Assembly: GCA_037903355.1 (NCBI GenBank)
Contig: JBAJFE010000005.1
Span: 1,922,001 to 1,986,000 of the forward strand
Reading direction: 5' to 3'
DNA: 64,000 nucleotides
Source of the DNA: Trichuris trichiura
Taxonomy: Eukaryota; Nematoda; Enoplea; Trichinellida; Trichuridae
Positions 1 to 12,998 of the stretch are shown one piece after another. The position numbers were made by a program, and so were the translations under genes. Within the stretch, counting starts at the first letter, position 1, and every line of letters starts with the position of its first letter. Under the pieces are notes generated by a model. It worked only from the letters and a program-made list of their open reading frames with translations. It did no database searches and was not told the origin of the DNA.

Positions 1-992
<992 letters not shown>

Positions 993-3402
993 GTGTAGGC
1001 GCTCCGACAGCGTAACAATATGTATTTGGCTGTCCCTTAGGCGTCATCATTTATTCACGCCTATTCTTATTGTCTTATCGTGTATCTCTCTCTTCATTGA
1101 CTTTGTGAGCTAATCAGGTTTTACCTGTCCTTTGGGTAAATAGATATCGTTTTTCATTTACACTTTTATCCTCAATGAACAATATCGATTTTTTTCGTAC
1201 GTAAATATTGGAGTTTGAAAACTAGACGCATATTCCATTTTGCAATATATCGCCTACGACTTCAGCCCCATTCGAGCTAGGCGAAAGCGAGAAGAAGGTT
1301 AAAAAATGTTGGAATTCAAAACATCCTAATGTTTGTACTCTGCTTTAAACGTTGTCAAGTCCGTGAAAATAAAGTCTGATTTACATATAGTAAAACTGCA
1401 ACATGCCTAGCATACCTTGAATGGTCTGCAAGAATGCGTTGTCTGGCCGAGTAGCGTATTTGCGCAAGTCAATCGCTGTTCTGTAGACAACTTCTTTATC
1501 TGAAGTTTCTCGAAGGTTTGTTTGTGTTCTGGCTCGCCTGTGTAAGCACAAAACGCGCAGACGTCGTAGGTTTGAAAGCGTCGAGCGTTGTAGGAATTCC
1601 GCAGCTTTCAACGTATCGTCAAAGTTGCAATTTCTTCTCCAAATGCTCCGAGCGTTGAATTTTGCCTTCGTTTACTTGGAAAGCCGCGTTGTCGGAAGCG
1701 GGAATAGTTTGCAAACTCTTAAACTGCGCTTTCATTGAGTATGCACTAAATAACGTACGAATATTTGAATTTATTAATGATGTTCATGTTCAAACTCGAT
1801 AGTTTTTTTTGCAACTTAGCTATGTAGCGTCCTTAGAAGAAATTAGAACAAGCTGGACGTTTGTAAATTGCAAATTTCGTGATCAAGTTTCAACTGCAAC
1901 ATGACGCGATGCTGTCGATCCATTGTCAACATTTAAATGTTTACGTTTTGCATTTTCAGCTACAAAAGCGGATAAAAGCAATTTTGATTTGGCGCAAGTC
2001 GCGAAAAGCACTATTGACGAATAACTTATTAATAGCTATTTAGAGTTTTAGTACATTTGCATTTTTCCACAGTACGCTTTGGCAAGACTGCTCGTAAGGA
2101 GCGCATACTAAGTTGAATATAAATGGACGATTTAAACGAAACAGCAGTTCATGACAGCGAGTTGAATTGGGAGAACATCAGCGGACTAAAATTTCCTGCT
2201 CATTGTTCTTCTTCCGTTTTCGATGAGCTTATCGTCACATGCGCGAAGTAATACCTTTTTAATTCTGATCATCCTGGAGTTAAGCTCTACAACGAATAAC
2301 AATCAATTATTGAATATTCACATGTTGTTTGAAAAAGCTGGAATTAATTGAACTGAAAAAACTCAATATTTAAAAAATAAAGCTGCACTCAAACAAGCTC
2401 GAAAAAAGACTTTCGTTGATGGTTTCCTGTTTGGCGTAAAAATATTGCAGTCCCCAATTTGAACTGTTTCAAAAGTTACGGTAAACCGCTAAGCCAATGC
2501 AGCACATTTAAAAATTGAAATTTCGCTGCCCAAGCAAAACGCTTGGAATTTTTCGTTGTCTTTTCATAGCGGTTGGATATCCCGCTAAACACTTTTGAAG
2601 TTCAACTGTAAAGCTAAAAGTGGTTATGCACCATTTGTAGTTTTTTTATTCCGCTCTGCCGCCACGCAGGATCGGTAGTTCGGGCTACTGTAGGTCCTTA
2701 AGAAGCAATGTTCCAGCCAAAACGGTCGTAATGAAATTGCTCGATACCCTAACATAAATGCGGAAAACAGAATACGGTTCTACTGAAAACAGTAATGCCA
2801 AAAAGATACCTTTCAAGCGATATCAATAAAATACTTGCTTATACGTTCATACAAAGGGGATTTGCAACTTTTTTCGGAACTGTACTCGCGTTTACAGCTT
2901 ATTCCGCGTTCAACGCATTTATTGCTCTTGCGAATTGAATAAGCTACAACCAGGTCTGTTTTCAGCGAAACCCTACGCGGGCTACTTGCAATGTAGCAAG
3001 AATTTTTGAAGCGCAAAATCAGCTGCAGAGCATAAATGTTCAGACAAAGAATACTTGTTTGTTAATATCAACTATTTATGCCTACGTAAGTTTTTTTTAA
3101 TAAATTAAAGCGGTTTTTTTGTCATTAATTGTAATCATCAAAATTTGCAATTACTGTTTTAAGAATTAGTTTTTTAAATTTTTAAAGAACAAACTAACGG
3201 TAAGTTTTATTTTCGTTGTAAATTTTTGGCATTCGCTATTGGATTCTGCTTATTTAAGACTTCAAACTTCTCCGTAAACGGATGCGCAGGTGTTCAAGGA
3301 GCGTCGTACGCGACGCGGCGGGTTACTGTATTATTCTGTGCGTTTGATGATTTGTCTGCCGGTGTTTGTTGTTAGAGCTGTAGTTGCAGTCGCTTCTGAA
3401 CA
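993..3402. other. Spacer between PAK and FMR1-like genes
   Basis: This stretch holds the PAK 3' untranslated region (possible AATAAA at 1368-1373), the small minus-strand LYR-like reading frame listed separately, and AT-rich sequence. The last few hundred bases before 3403 are presumably promoter and 5' leader of the FMR1-like gene. I see no other convincing exon. Confidence 0.5.
1381..1611 (-). CDS. Possible small LYR-motif-like protein, C-terminal part; start unresolved
   Basis: A minus-strand frame ends at a stop at 1381-1383 and is open upstream to about 1675. The encoded stretch contains VLCLHRR, then a conserved-looking YRTAIDLRKY and a QGMLGML segment. The order resembles LYR-domain proteins such as LYRM2 (a VLxLYRR motif, a basic/aromatic middle, and QGxxxL near the end), which are small mitochondrial proteins that work with the acyl-carrier protein. 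The LYR tyrosine would be a histidine here. A possible first exon at higher coordinates (ATG at about 1740, donor GTAAAC) does not join in phase with any acceptor I could find. The call is weak: it could also be a chance frame between two plus-strand genes, or a decayed gene. Confidence 0.3.
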   Translation of the reverse strand: MKAAEFLQRSTLSNLRRLRVLCLHRRARTQTNLRETSDKEVVYRTAIDLRKYATRPDNAFLQTIQGMLGMLQFYYM

Positions 3403-6400
3403 ATGGAAGTAGAACTCAAAAGCGAAAATGGTGGCTGGCTTAAGGTAAGCGATGGTTGCCTGTTGGCCCAACCCTGAAGATTCATCTCCTCGGGTGACGT
3501 GTTCTTCCGTCGGTAGTTAAGCGGGCTTCGATGTTCGAGTTGCGGGAAAGGTAGAATTCCACGCTGCATTGCCTGTTTTGCTTGCCCGCTAGTAAATCTG
3601 CCGCTTTAGCGTTGTATTTAAGGGTAACTTTTTGTTGCCAGTCCATTGGTGGATAGCTCTTTTGGGACCGTTTGCTCTTTAAGGCGGTTGGGTTAATGTT
3701 AGTGCATCTTCTAACTTTAGGCGACGGTCCAGAGCGTCTCGTCCTCATCGGCACAGGTTGTGGTGGAGAACGAGTGAGTAGCGGTGTCATTATTTGCCTA
3801 TTTGACGAGTTCTTATCGCAGCCCTTTGGTGATCAAGCCCGTGGCGTTTGATTGTCTTCGCTTGCCACCGGCTGAAACCACTCAGAAACCGGTTTATAAG
3901 GAAAAAGACTTAGTGGAGGTATGCATTCATATTTTCTCATTATATTTTTTACGCTTTATTAACAAATCGCCGATATGAAGTCTCAGGTTAAGCTTGTTAT
4001 TCTTTATTATTTTCCCACGCTGTTTTCAGCGATTCGTTGACATGTTTAGCTCATTGTAGGCTTTGTAATTTTTTTTTCAATATTTAAACATTCTGCTTTT
4101 AAAACCAACAGCAGTACTGTTCTTTATACAGTAAGAATAATTGTTATAATTTGATGCGCAGGTACCTGTTCGAAATGCTTGCTTACTTTTAGGTTTATGC
4201 GCGTCCTAGCGAGTCTGACCCGCTTGGGTGGTACCAAGCACGTGTGCAGGGTACTAAAGGGGGATTCGTGGTCGTCGACTTGTTGGTACCGGGTACTTCG
4301 AAGGATATAATCAATGTTGATTGTGTCCGACCAGTATGCTCGAATCCGTGCTTAGAAGCGGGTAGCTTTAAAAGCTGCCGCATAAGTATACCTCAGGAAA
4401 TTCGTGAATAGTAACGTCACCATCAATCTAATCCATTTTGGCCCGAAATGCGCTGCTTCTTTAGTTCTGCAAGGCCTGATGCGCACAAAGAGTTGGCTAC
4501 AACTGTTGGACGAATCCTAGTATCCTACGATTCTAATTCCGGCGACCTGATCATAACAGTTCTGTTTAATTTTCAATGTTAACAATGAGTCGCAATAAAA
4601 TTGTTTTGCAGTCGTGCTACGAGGATGCCATCGCTCGTGCAAACATGTTGGCCGAGATTTACCTTCGCGATCTTTGTCAGAAGGTGTTTTTGATTCAACG
4701 AACCGAGGACGTAACAAAACAACTGCAAGTACGTTCTCTATTACGAAAGCTGTTCGCTCAAAACTCCTCGTACGTAGAGCACTCGAATTTCCAACTACGG
4801 TCATGTCGAAGAGTTCGTTGTGCCGTACAGTTTGATGGGTTTGGCAATTGGTTCGCATGGTAGCAACATCCAGCAAGCTCGTCACGTGGAAGGCGTATTG
4901 GACATTGAAGTAAAAGAGCCGGGCGACAATCAGCCGGTTACATTCACGATCTACGCGGAAACACCCGAGGCGGCGAAAAAAGCAAGAAGCATTCTTGAGT
5001 ACGGCGACGAAATTTACATGGTTCCACGAAATATGGTTGGTGAGTATCTTTTCCAGCTTTACCTTTACAAATGAACGGTTGAAGTAAGAAGTTTCAAAAA
5101 CGCTTCGGTCGAAGCACCTTCAGCGGGAAAAATATCCGCTCAAGATGGGATTAGTTATATCCCGAAAGCTTTGGACGTTCTCCAATAAGCAATTGTTCAA
5201 CGACGGGGAATCCTTAAAGAATTGTTTACAAGAGAGCGTATACCCCCTTTACAAAAGTTGTGAATTCAAAATTTGTTAGCTCATTCATGTTTTCCTCGCC
5301 CTCCAAGCAAGCCTAATTCCAAACAGATAATCAAGACAGGAACGTGTCGTTGAATTACCGGCGTAAGAAAGCAAAGGTTTACTTTTAACACTCATTTACA
5401 TGCTCACGATGGGAAGCCCCTTCTTTAATTAGTGAGTTTTTGAACTTTGGAGTCCACCCCAAGCGGTAACAGTGAGATAGTATTCGCTTCTCTTGGTGTA
5501 CAGTGGTTGCTGATAGATCCAATAGATCTTATCGGTTTTCAGGCAGTGATGTTCTGTCTTCCTTCCGTCTTCAACAGTCGCTAGCTGTTGTCGCTTTTTT
5601 AGGCAAAGTCATTGGGAAAGGCGGCAAAGTTATACAAGAGATAGTCGACAAGTCCGAAGTCGTTCGCGTGAAGATACACAGCGAAACTTTGAGAGATGAT
5701 CCGGACGGCCCGTTGGAGGTTTGTATACTGCTCTTTTAGTACTTTGTATTCCGTTCGAACAGCTATCATTAGCAAGGAAGCTTCTCTTTTTGTTCTTGTG
5801 CATATGTTATTCTTTTAGGTGCCGTTCACTTTTATTGGAACAATGGAGAGCATAAACAACGCGAAGTTTTTGATGACCTACCATCTGCGTCATTTGAAGG
5901 TGATTAAGCCTTTTGCTCGCTGAAATTTTTCATCATTTTTTTTTCTTAAGGAAATGGAGGCTCTTCGTCAGGAGGCAATGGAAGTGAGCCGACAGTTGTA
6001 CTCGTCTCGCGGTCGCATAACGCCTCCTCACGGGGCTTTCAATGCACCGAGAACGGAAAGGTTCGCCGTCTTTTTTTTTCTAAGCTGTTTTTTGTCGTTG
6101 TCAACTTAATTGCTTCTTAGGCCTTACAATTCCGAGAACGAATCAATGCTTCCAATGCGCGGGCGTGGCGGTGGATACAGAGGCGGTCGCGCAGGTCGAT
6201 TCATGCGGGGTGAGCTGACCGCGTCGTCCTTCTTTTAAAATTCAAAACTACATAAAAACTATGCTTAACGCGCTGGTCCGGTGCATCCACACCTGTGTAG
6301 TTATAATTGCTTGTGCAGTTGGCGTTAGCTGTCTTTTCTTGTTCAAACTTTTTTCTTTTTGTTCTTTCTTTTCCACGACTAATCTTTCACTGACGTAGCG

Positions 6401-7076
6401 TATGCACGGCTTTCTTAGGCGCATGTCTTTCAGGCCGTTACGGGCGCTTTGAAGACCGCGCTAGCAGGGACATGAGAAAATTCAATGAAAATAACAGTAA
6501 GATTGTTGTTTGTTTTGCCATCTCCGCTCCGGGTCTAAACGCTTTGGCCGCCGTCTAATCTATTATTTTCAACTTTCTCTTTCTCTCTGTGTTGCCGTTA
6601 GTAGAGAACAAAAGTCCAATTTGTGTTAGGCGTTTCGGCGGGTGAAAATTATCAGAATCGCGGCCGACGTTCGGTCGAAGAAGAAACGGGCGCTGTCGAG
6701 CATGGCGATGATCACGGTATAATGTTTACGCTGATAACAGCAGTGTATTTAGTTTCGCCTTTATCATTGCTTTACAGAAAGTACATCTTCTGTTGAAGCT
6801 ATGGCCAATAGTACTGGAAGGCGACCGAATCGACGCAGGCGGGAAGGTAATCGCGGTCGTTTTGGCCGTGCTGGACGAGCTGGTTTTGCCGATGGCAATT
6901 TTGGTGGACGTTATGGCGGTGGTAATTTCACTGCGCGTATGTCGGCAAAAGAGGATGGCGAAAATGAGTCGGTTGCGTCTGGAAAACCCACGGATGGAGT
7001 AGGAGTGTCGAAGGCGGCAGCGGCGGCGAACGGTGGCACAATTCAAAAGGCTACCAATGGCGGTATGTCCGCTTGA
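3403..7076 (+). CDS. FMR1: FMR1/FXR family RNA-binding protein (fragile X homologue)
   Basis: Fourteen exons join in phase into a 575-residue protein: 3403-3444, 3721-3773, 3822-3918, 4193-4410, 4465-4558, 4612-4728, 4778-5039, 5603-5718, 5819-5899, 5951-6060, 6121-6209, 6434-6496, 6630-6716, 6778-7076. Two N-terminal Agenet/Tudor folds occupy about residues 1-50 and 65-115; the second includes [13 protein letters not shown]0-like region follows at about 130-210. KH1 has a GSHG loop within [17 protein letters not shown], and KH2 has GKGG within [17 protein letters not shown], starting near residue 294. The KH2 isoleucine equivalent to human I304 is kept. The human KH2 insertion is shortened to about 15 residues. 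The C terminus is rich in RG/RGG ([26 protein letters not shown]). Family members repress translation of bound mRNAs and work with ribosomes and neuronal granules. The start ATG is followed by the expected short first exon. The intron at 5040-5602 is the longest; several others are 48-60 nt. Confidence 0.95.
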
Positions 7077-8308
7077 GCAATGCACTGAGAGACTATATAT
7101 GATGATACGCACGCGGTGCTCAAAGGCGAAGTCTTGGCGGGCTTCTCGGCGAAAACTCGGCGGCGTTTCATTGTTGTCATTTTGTTGCATTCTCTCTCTC
7201 AATATGCTTTTCTCTATAACAGATATTATCATGCGCAGAGAAGTCGTGGCAATTATTTTTTCTTTTTCTTTAATCGGTCGATTCTCTCTCTCCATACGTT
7301 GCCCTTAGTTGTGGCGACTTTCTTCCCGCTTTTTCACTCTCTTCCTTTTCTCAAGCACTTATTGGTCCTTGTAGTCTCTTTGGCGACCAGATGTCGTTTG
7401 GCGTCGAGAGATTATGGAAAAAAAGAGAAAAACTAGCTTTGTCTCCTCCTTCTTCACCCATTTCGGTTTTGTGTTTTCATCAATATTTTTTGCTGCAGCT
7501 CGTCTTTTGCTCTCATTGCCTCTTCTTCGTTAGGAAGTGTCCACTTAAGGCTAATGCTCCCTGGTCTGTCGTATAAGGAAGTTTTTGAAGAAAAAAGAAA
7601 AGGGGGAAAGTTGTTACAGTCCCAAGTTGGCACAACGTTTTGATGGTTATGTTCAAGTTGCGGTCCAAAGAGCGGTGGCGACGCGTACGTTTTTTCGAGC
7701 AGTTTGCGTTTTTTGTGCGCAGAAAAAAGAGGCGACTCGGTTTTTCTCCTTTTCTTTGCCCCTAAAACGTCATCGCCTCTCTTCTCTTGACAACGTGTAT
7801 GTCTCACGTGTACAAGCAGCCATTTGTCCGAAGTGTTTCACAATTACTTAAGCACCGTGCAATTATTTGAAAAAAAGTGCGTCCAAGCTGTGTGCCCCGT
7901 TTGGAAGTAGTTCGAATTATGGTATGGTTATTATCGATGCGCGCGCATTGTCTCTCTGCTAGATTATGCTTGCCGTTGAGTGGCAGTTTTAGGCGACTAC
8001 ATATCGTTGCCTTGGTCATTGTTTTGGCGTACTTTTCTTTGGTCGCTCGCCAGCGTCCATATTAATAGGTTATTTGAGAGCCCGTTTTTTTCTCACACGT
8101 CGTCACTGCTACTCTGTTTTTCTTGTGCCTTGAGACTTTTAAAAAGTTACTCCGTGTTTGTCTCTCTTGTGTTCAGTAAACATTTGCATCGTGTACGCTT
8201 GTTGACCTGTCAGCATACAGCTCCGACGAATTCTTTTCTTTATTTTCCCCTTTAATTCTTTACCGAAGTTTAGCAGCGTTCAAACAATAAATGCTCTTTT
8301 TTTCTAAC
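7077..8308 (+). other. Probable long 3' untranslated region of the FMR1-like gene
   Basis: After the stop at 7074-7076 the plus strand is pyrimidine-rich with many T and CT runs, and no frame with splice support or homology was found. An AATAAA (about 8286-8291) is followed by a T-rich stretch, which would give a 3' UTR of about 1.2 kb. Long 3' UTRs are common in regulated RNA-binding protein genes, but no transcript evidence is available here. Confidence 0.4.
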
Positions 8309-8474
8309 TTGAACAAGAAACGTACATGGATTTTTCCCGTTTCTATTTGCCCATAGAATGAGTCAAAAAGTGAAAAAACTTTAATGTCGTTCAAAGGCAT
8401 AAAACCAAACAAACGTCAAACTCGTTCTATGGGCAAATAGAAACGGGAAAAATCCATGTACATTTCTTGTTCAA
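8309..8474. repeat. 55-bp near-perfect inverted repeat (long hairpin)
   Basis: Left arm 8309-8363 and right arm 8420-8474 are reverse complements with only two mismatches over 55 bp, separated by a 56-bp A-rich spacer. The structure starts about 20 bp after the presumed FMR1 poly(A) signal. No target-site duplication is obvious at the ends, so whether it is a MITE/foldback element or a transcribed hairpin is open. Confidence 0.9.
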
Positions 8475-9647
8475 CCACCAAACCCGTTACGAACCTTAGG
8501 CCTTCATATTTTTTATAACTTATGAATTTAAAATTTTAAGATTTTTTTTCTCTTACGAAACAGCAAGTTAAAAAGATTTTGTCCTGCGCGCGGGAAAAAA
8601 TGTCACGTTTTTTTGCAGCTAATATTCAGGCTTTGTTCAAGAACGCGTAAAAGTTGGAAACGAAAGAAATTTTATAGTTTCTGGTTCGCTCAACGGCGCT
8701 GCGGAAAGATTGCTTTCCGCATTTTGCTTTGACGAAATCAGGGTACTTGATTACTAGAAGCTTACTGTAAGCTTGATTTAAATTTGAATTTTTATAAACT
8801 AACCTGCGTCAATACCGTACTCTATTAAGGTATGCTAAATAAAATATGCATCTGCGAGTTGAATTCTTATGCTCAAAGGTAAGAAGCGGGAGCCGCGTTT
8901 GTGCGCGTTTTGCGTAGTTTTTCCCCAAAGATTTAACGTCCAAAATTGTCTGCATATTTCATCGCAATATGAGCAGTACGCGAAGGAAGCACAAGGGTAA
9001 TCTTCTTCCGACAGAACTATTTTACCGATGACAAGAAGTTAGCATGTTTGAAAAAATGGCAAACGCTTTAATCTCAATCATCCCTCGTCGATCAACTCGG
9101 TTATGACGGAACCGTAATTTTAGTGTTCTTATTAATTTTATTGTTACTTTTTTTGCCAACTGATTTGATTAGTTTTGTAGCCGTACGCTAAGGATTAGAT
9201 ATTAAGGCGTTTCCTGCTGCGGTATAGACCAACTCAATTTAAATGATTTGCAAGTACTGACAGTAACCGCCAAAGTGCGCGTAATGTTACTGTATTGGAT
9301 GCTCTCCGTTCGAAGTGGTGACAAAACAATTGGCGCAGACGTTCTTTGTTCATAGTGAGCTGTTGATTCGCTTTCGTTGCTTGCCTTAAAATTGTTTCCG
9401 CTCCCGTTTGCATTTTAGTTTTTCTTTGGCGATTCCTTTGCTCAGTTCTTTGTTTCTTTGTTTTTTAACTTTGTTCCGTCCGCTGAACCGAATTTGCCGA
9501 CGGTCTGCCGTTCATTTCTTTTTTGGGCAGTTGTCCAAATTTGATTCGAGGCGGGATTGAACGCGTTTCCCGCCTCGAACTGGCGGTTCCCGTTGATGCC
9601 GTGTTGATTTTTGATGTTACAGTGCCGCACAATTGATGAATGTTTGA
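8475..9647. other. Spacer upstream of MTFR1-like gene
   Basis: This is AT-rich sequence with no convincing exon, RNA gene or mobile element. The last 200-300 bases before 9648 presumably hold the promoter and 5' leader of the next gene. Confidence 0.4.
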
Positions 9648-11102
9648 ATGGGACAGGACGACTCGTATCGAGCTCTCGCTGAGCCTCAGCTTGGCGTTAG
9701 CAGGATGGTTCGCGAGGTGCTGCATCTATTAGGAATCTCGTCCTTAACGTTAGCCACTCTTCTTCGCATTATGTTCAGATCGTGGGTAGGTGTAGTCTTC
9801 ACCCGTCCGTCCTCATTTCGTCAAATTCAATTTTAGTTTGGTTTGCGCTGGATATCCAATGCAGCGGTAATACTACGCTCGGAAGCAAGCAAAAGTCGCA
9901 GCCTTATTAGGGCCCTAGGTAACACGGTTTTGTTTCCCGTTGGCAATGTGTTTGTCCACTTCGAAGATGTAAGTTTTTGTCCTTAATCAACCATTTTTCC
10001 GTTTTTCGTTTAAGTTGCCTAAGCCTATTATCTCTTACGCTCCGTCGGAAGGCTCATTGGGTAGCGAGCTTTGGGAAAATGCTGATACTTGCGAATCAGA
10101 TACTGTAGATAGCGGTTCAGATAACGGGAATTCAGTAACCAGCGCGGCTACTTGCCGTAGCTTGGAAGCAGAACGTATTGCAAAGTTGGAGGCGGAAGTG
10201 CAAGCACTCAAAGAGCTTTTAATCGGTTACAAAAAAGGAGTTTTGGAAAAATGTCGCGCTGTGGATTCCCCCGTCGAGCCAGCAAGCACCAAAGTTACTT
10301 TAAATGGTCCTAGCGAAAGGCTGCACCGATCGAATGGTTAGTTGTCACTTTAATTGGATGTCGGCTTAGTTTTAAATATTAGGCGACAAGTTGAAGCAGT
10401 CAATTCCTGAGGCCCCTCCGCTACCAACCTTTCTAATGCCAAGCCGTGCAACAGTGCCGGTTTTTACGGTTGCAAAGAAGAGCAGTGAACAGCCAGCTAA
10501 TGGAATTCTTTTGAAATCAGAATCTTGCAACGATGTCCAAGCTACGCCCTATCCTTCCGATCTGCTCAAGGAGCTGCCAACTGTGCGTCTAAGGCCGGTC
10601 GAAAAGTAACTCTATTGTTTTAATTATTTTTTGTACACTTGTTAATACTTTTATTGCTCATTAGCTTTTGCATATAATTAGCTGTAAAATAATTTTGTAC
10701 TTGTTTTCATGAATGTTATGCCGTAGGGCGCGCCAGTCGCGCGCACATAATGAAAAGTGGGTAATGACTTTTGAGAATTTAAAAATTTTCTTATGTTTTG
10801 TTTCACTAACTTGTTGATCACTTATACTGTAACGTTTGCACTTTGAATTTCTGTTTTCTTCACTGCCCATGTTCGAGCCAGTTTTGCTTCTGCGGAGGAT
10901 GTTTTCTTTACTGTTTATTGCTTTTAGGTCACCGGGTGGTACTCCTTTGCTTCGTCGCAAACAGTCATCGCATACGGAGTTAGCGAATTTATTTGAATTG
11001 ATGTTAAGTAAAAAATTTGCAAATGCTTGCGCCGATGCAGAGGAAGAAGAAGACAATTGGGATGGTCAAGTCACCGCAGATTCCCAGTGGTCTACGTCAT
11101 AA
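9648..11102 (+). CDS. MTFR1: MTFR1-like mitochondrial fission regulator
   Basis: Five exons join in phase: 9648-9785, 9837-9968, 10015-10336, 10383-10605 and 10928-11102, giving 329 residues, close to human MTFR1 (about 333). Exon 2 encodes SKSRSLIRALGNTVLFPVG, matching the family's conserved SSRSIVRKIGTNLSL segment. A coiled coil lies at about 139-165 (LEAERIAKLEAEVQALKELL), followed by a proline-rich piece (PEAPPLPTFLMP). Near the C terminus a family-like pair of blocks is seen: LKELPTVRLRPVEK, then an alpha segment ELANLFELMLSKKFANA. MTFR1/MTFR1L/MTFR2 proteins sit at mitochondria and promote fission; which paralogue this represents cannot be told. The first ATG in frame was used; internal methionines in exon 1 are alternatives. 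The fourth intron (10606-10927) is longer than the others and could hide a skipped exon. Confidence 0.82.
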
Positions 11103-12998
11103 AAATTCTTTTCATTTCATTGCAAGAATGTTGAATAGCCTGCTGCAGTTTTAATTGTTGACTGTTTAAAGTGTCTTGAATGATGTGCTGGACGAGTAAA
11201 CGTTTTTGCATGTTGTCCATAAAACAATCCCTGCTATACAAACTTCGTTAACTTAGTCTTGATATTCTTTTAAATTTAGATTGTTTCAAGTGCAAACATC
11301 TGTACGCGAAAAGTATTTTCACCATTTTTTGCTTGTTTGAGTCATCTTTTCGATGATCTCGCCTTTTTTTGGAAGTAAGTACTTGCACAAAGTTGCGCAT
11401 ATGAACTTTGCTCTGTTCTTCTTTGCAATAATTGAATTTTGTAGGTGCGCGCTCCACCATATAGGAAATGCAGGTTCCTTTCGGTCCTCCTGTTTTTTTC
11501 TTGCCGATGAGTTTTGTTTGTCGTCTTGTTCTGCCGTTCGCTAAGCGTAGGTCAACATATACGTCTTGTTTTCAGCCTTAGGCTTAGACAAGGAAAGAAC
11601 AGAATGGTCTGCAAACCTACAGTATGACGAAGGACCTCAAAACCGAGGAGGTCCCAATACGTTTTAAAACCTTGCTTTATTCTGTACAGCTAGCGGCATA
11701 AAATTTAATCTAACCTCAAGGCAATGGCTGAACGATTTTTTATTTATTCATTCGCAAAAACTGCTTTCGTCCTTCAGAACAGAAAGAGCGCATTTCATAC
11801 TTTATATTAAGACTAAGATGGTTCTTACGTTGCAGTTTAGCTCTGTACGCCAACAGTATTTTAAATTGGTACTGTAATAGTAAATAATGTGTTCTCATGT
11901 TCAAATAGTGCATTACAGTAGTATTGCTCTGTTATCACATTTTCCCATTGGTCCTTGCCTCGTTATGCTAAACGCGCCTTATTTTATTTGAATAAAGCAA
12001 CAGACTAATGCAACGGTGATTTAAATGAGCACTTTTTTAATTTAAGGTAACAGATAATGTGAAATAAAAATATGATCACCTAGACGCTCTGGCGGCACCG
12101 AAATACAAATGCATACATCAGAAGTTATGCATTTGCTTATCTAGCCTGCTTCCTAGTCGAGGTTTCTGTTCGTATTCCAAACAGCGCCGTTCATTTTCCC
12201 GCTTCTATCTATTTTGTTTATTTTTTTGGGTGAAAAGGTGTTGACAACTGTTAGCAGCACTGTTAACAAGTATAGACAAAAGAAGCTCCGGTGAAAGCAT
12301 TTGTACGGACACAAAGCAAGGCGGTATAGCCTAATTGGCATACGCATGAATGTGGGACCTAACTATCATCTGATGATTACGGTACCACCATTTCCAAACT
12401 AAAACTTTTTCGGCTTTCGGTTACACTTCACTCCTAACAAACAATACGTTTTTAATGTTGTACACTAATCAGTTTAGCTGTTTCTACGTTTTTTAGAGCT
12501 AAATAGGGTACTTTAACAACAGTTTAAGCTTCTCGTCTAAGTAGTCATTTTTATACTTGTGTTTGTTTCGCATTAATCTATAACTTATTACGAGTTAATA
12601 TAGGACCAGTGAATTACGAGAGTGATCCAGTATTAAATCAGTTCTGTCCTTTTCAAAGTGTACCTGCAAACATCGCATTACTGTAGTTTGCATCTGATGA
12701 AATTTAAGTGTTTGCTTTCCAAGAAATGAAGATATTTTCCCTCGCGGTATCACGTCCAAAATCTTCAATCGCGAATACGTCTAACGCAGTAAGTGTTTGG
12801 CTTACATCCTTTGATATTTTTTTCATTCCTTAACCTGTGTTGCTGCAATAGAGTAGCTTGTTTAGTTTCGTAGGCATGCAGTTCTAACGCGCATATGCAG
12901 TCTTAAGTTTGACGAGATTTTTACAGCGCGTGTTTAGCATAGGGAATGCACTTAATAGAAAAACGTTCGAGACAGGCCATTGAATGCTTGAAATACGT
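11103..12998. other. Convergent spacer between MTFR1-like and syntaxin-18 genes
   Basis: The two flanking genes point towards each other, so this stretch contains both 3' untranslated regions. A perfect 9-bp hairpin (AAATGCATA at 12107-12115 with its complement at 12126-12134) is present. I see no exon. A short tRNA-box-A look-alike near 12320 was rejected. Confidence 0.45.

Noticed and set aside
6726..7295. 189-codon minus-strand frame
   Set aside because: Antisense shadow of the last FMR1-like exon and its 3' untranslated region.
12310..12395. tRNA-like box A (TAGCCTAATTGG) suggesting a tRNA gene
   Set aside because: No box B or cloverleaf follows at the right distance.
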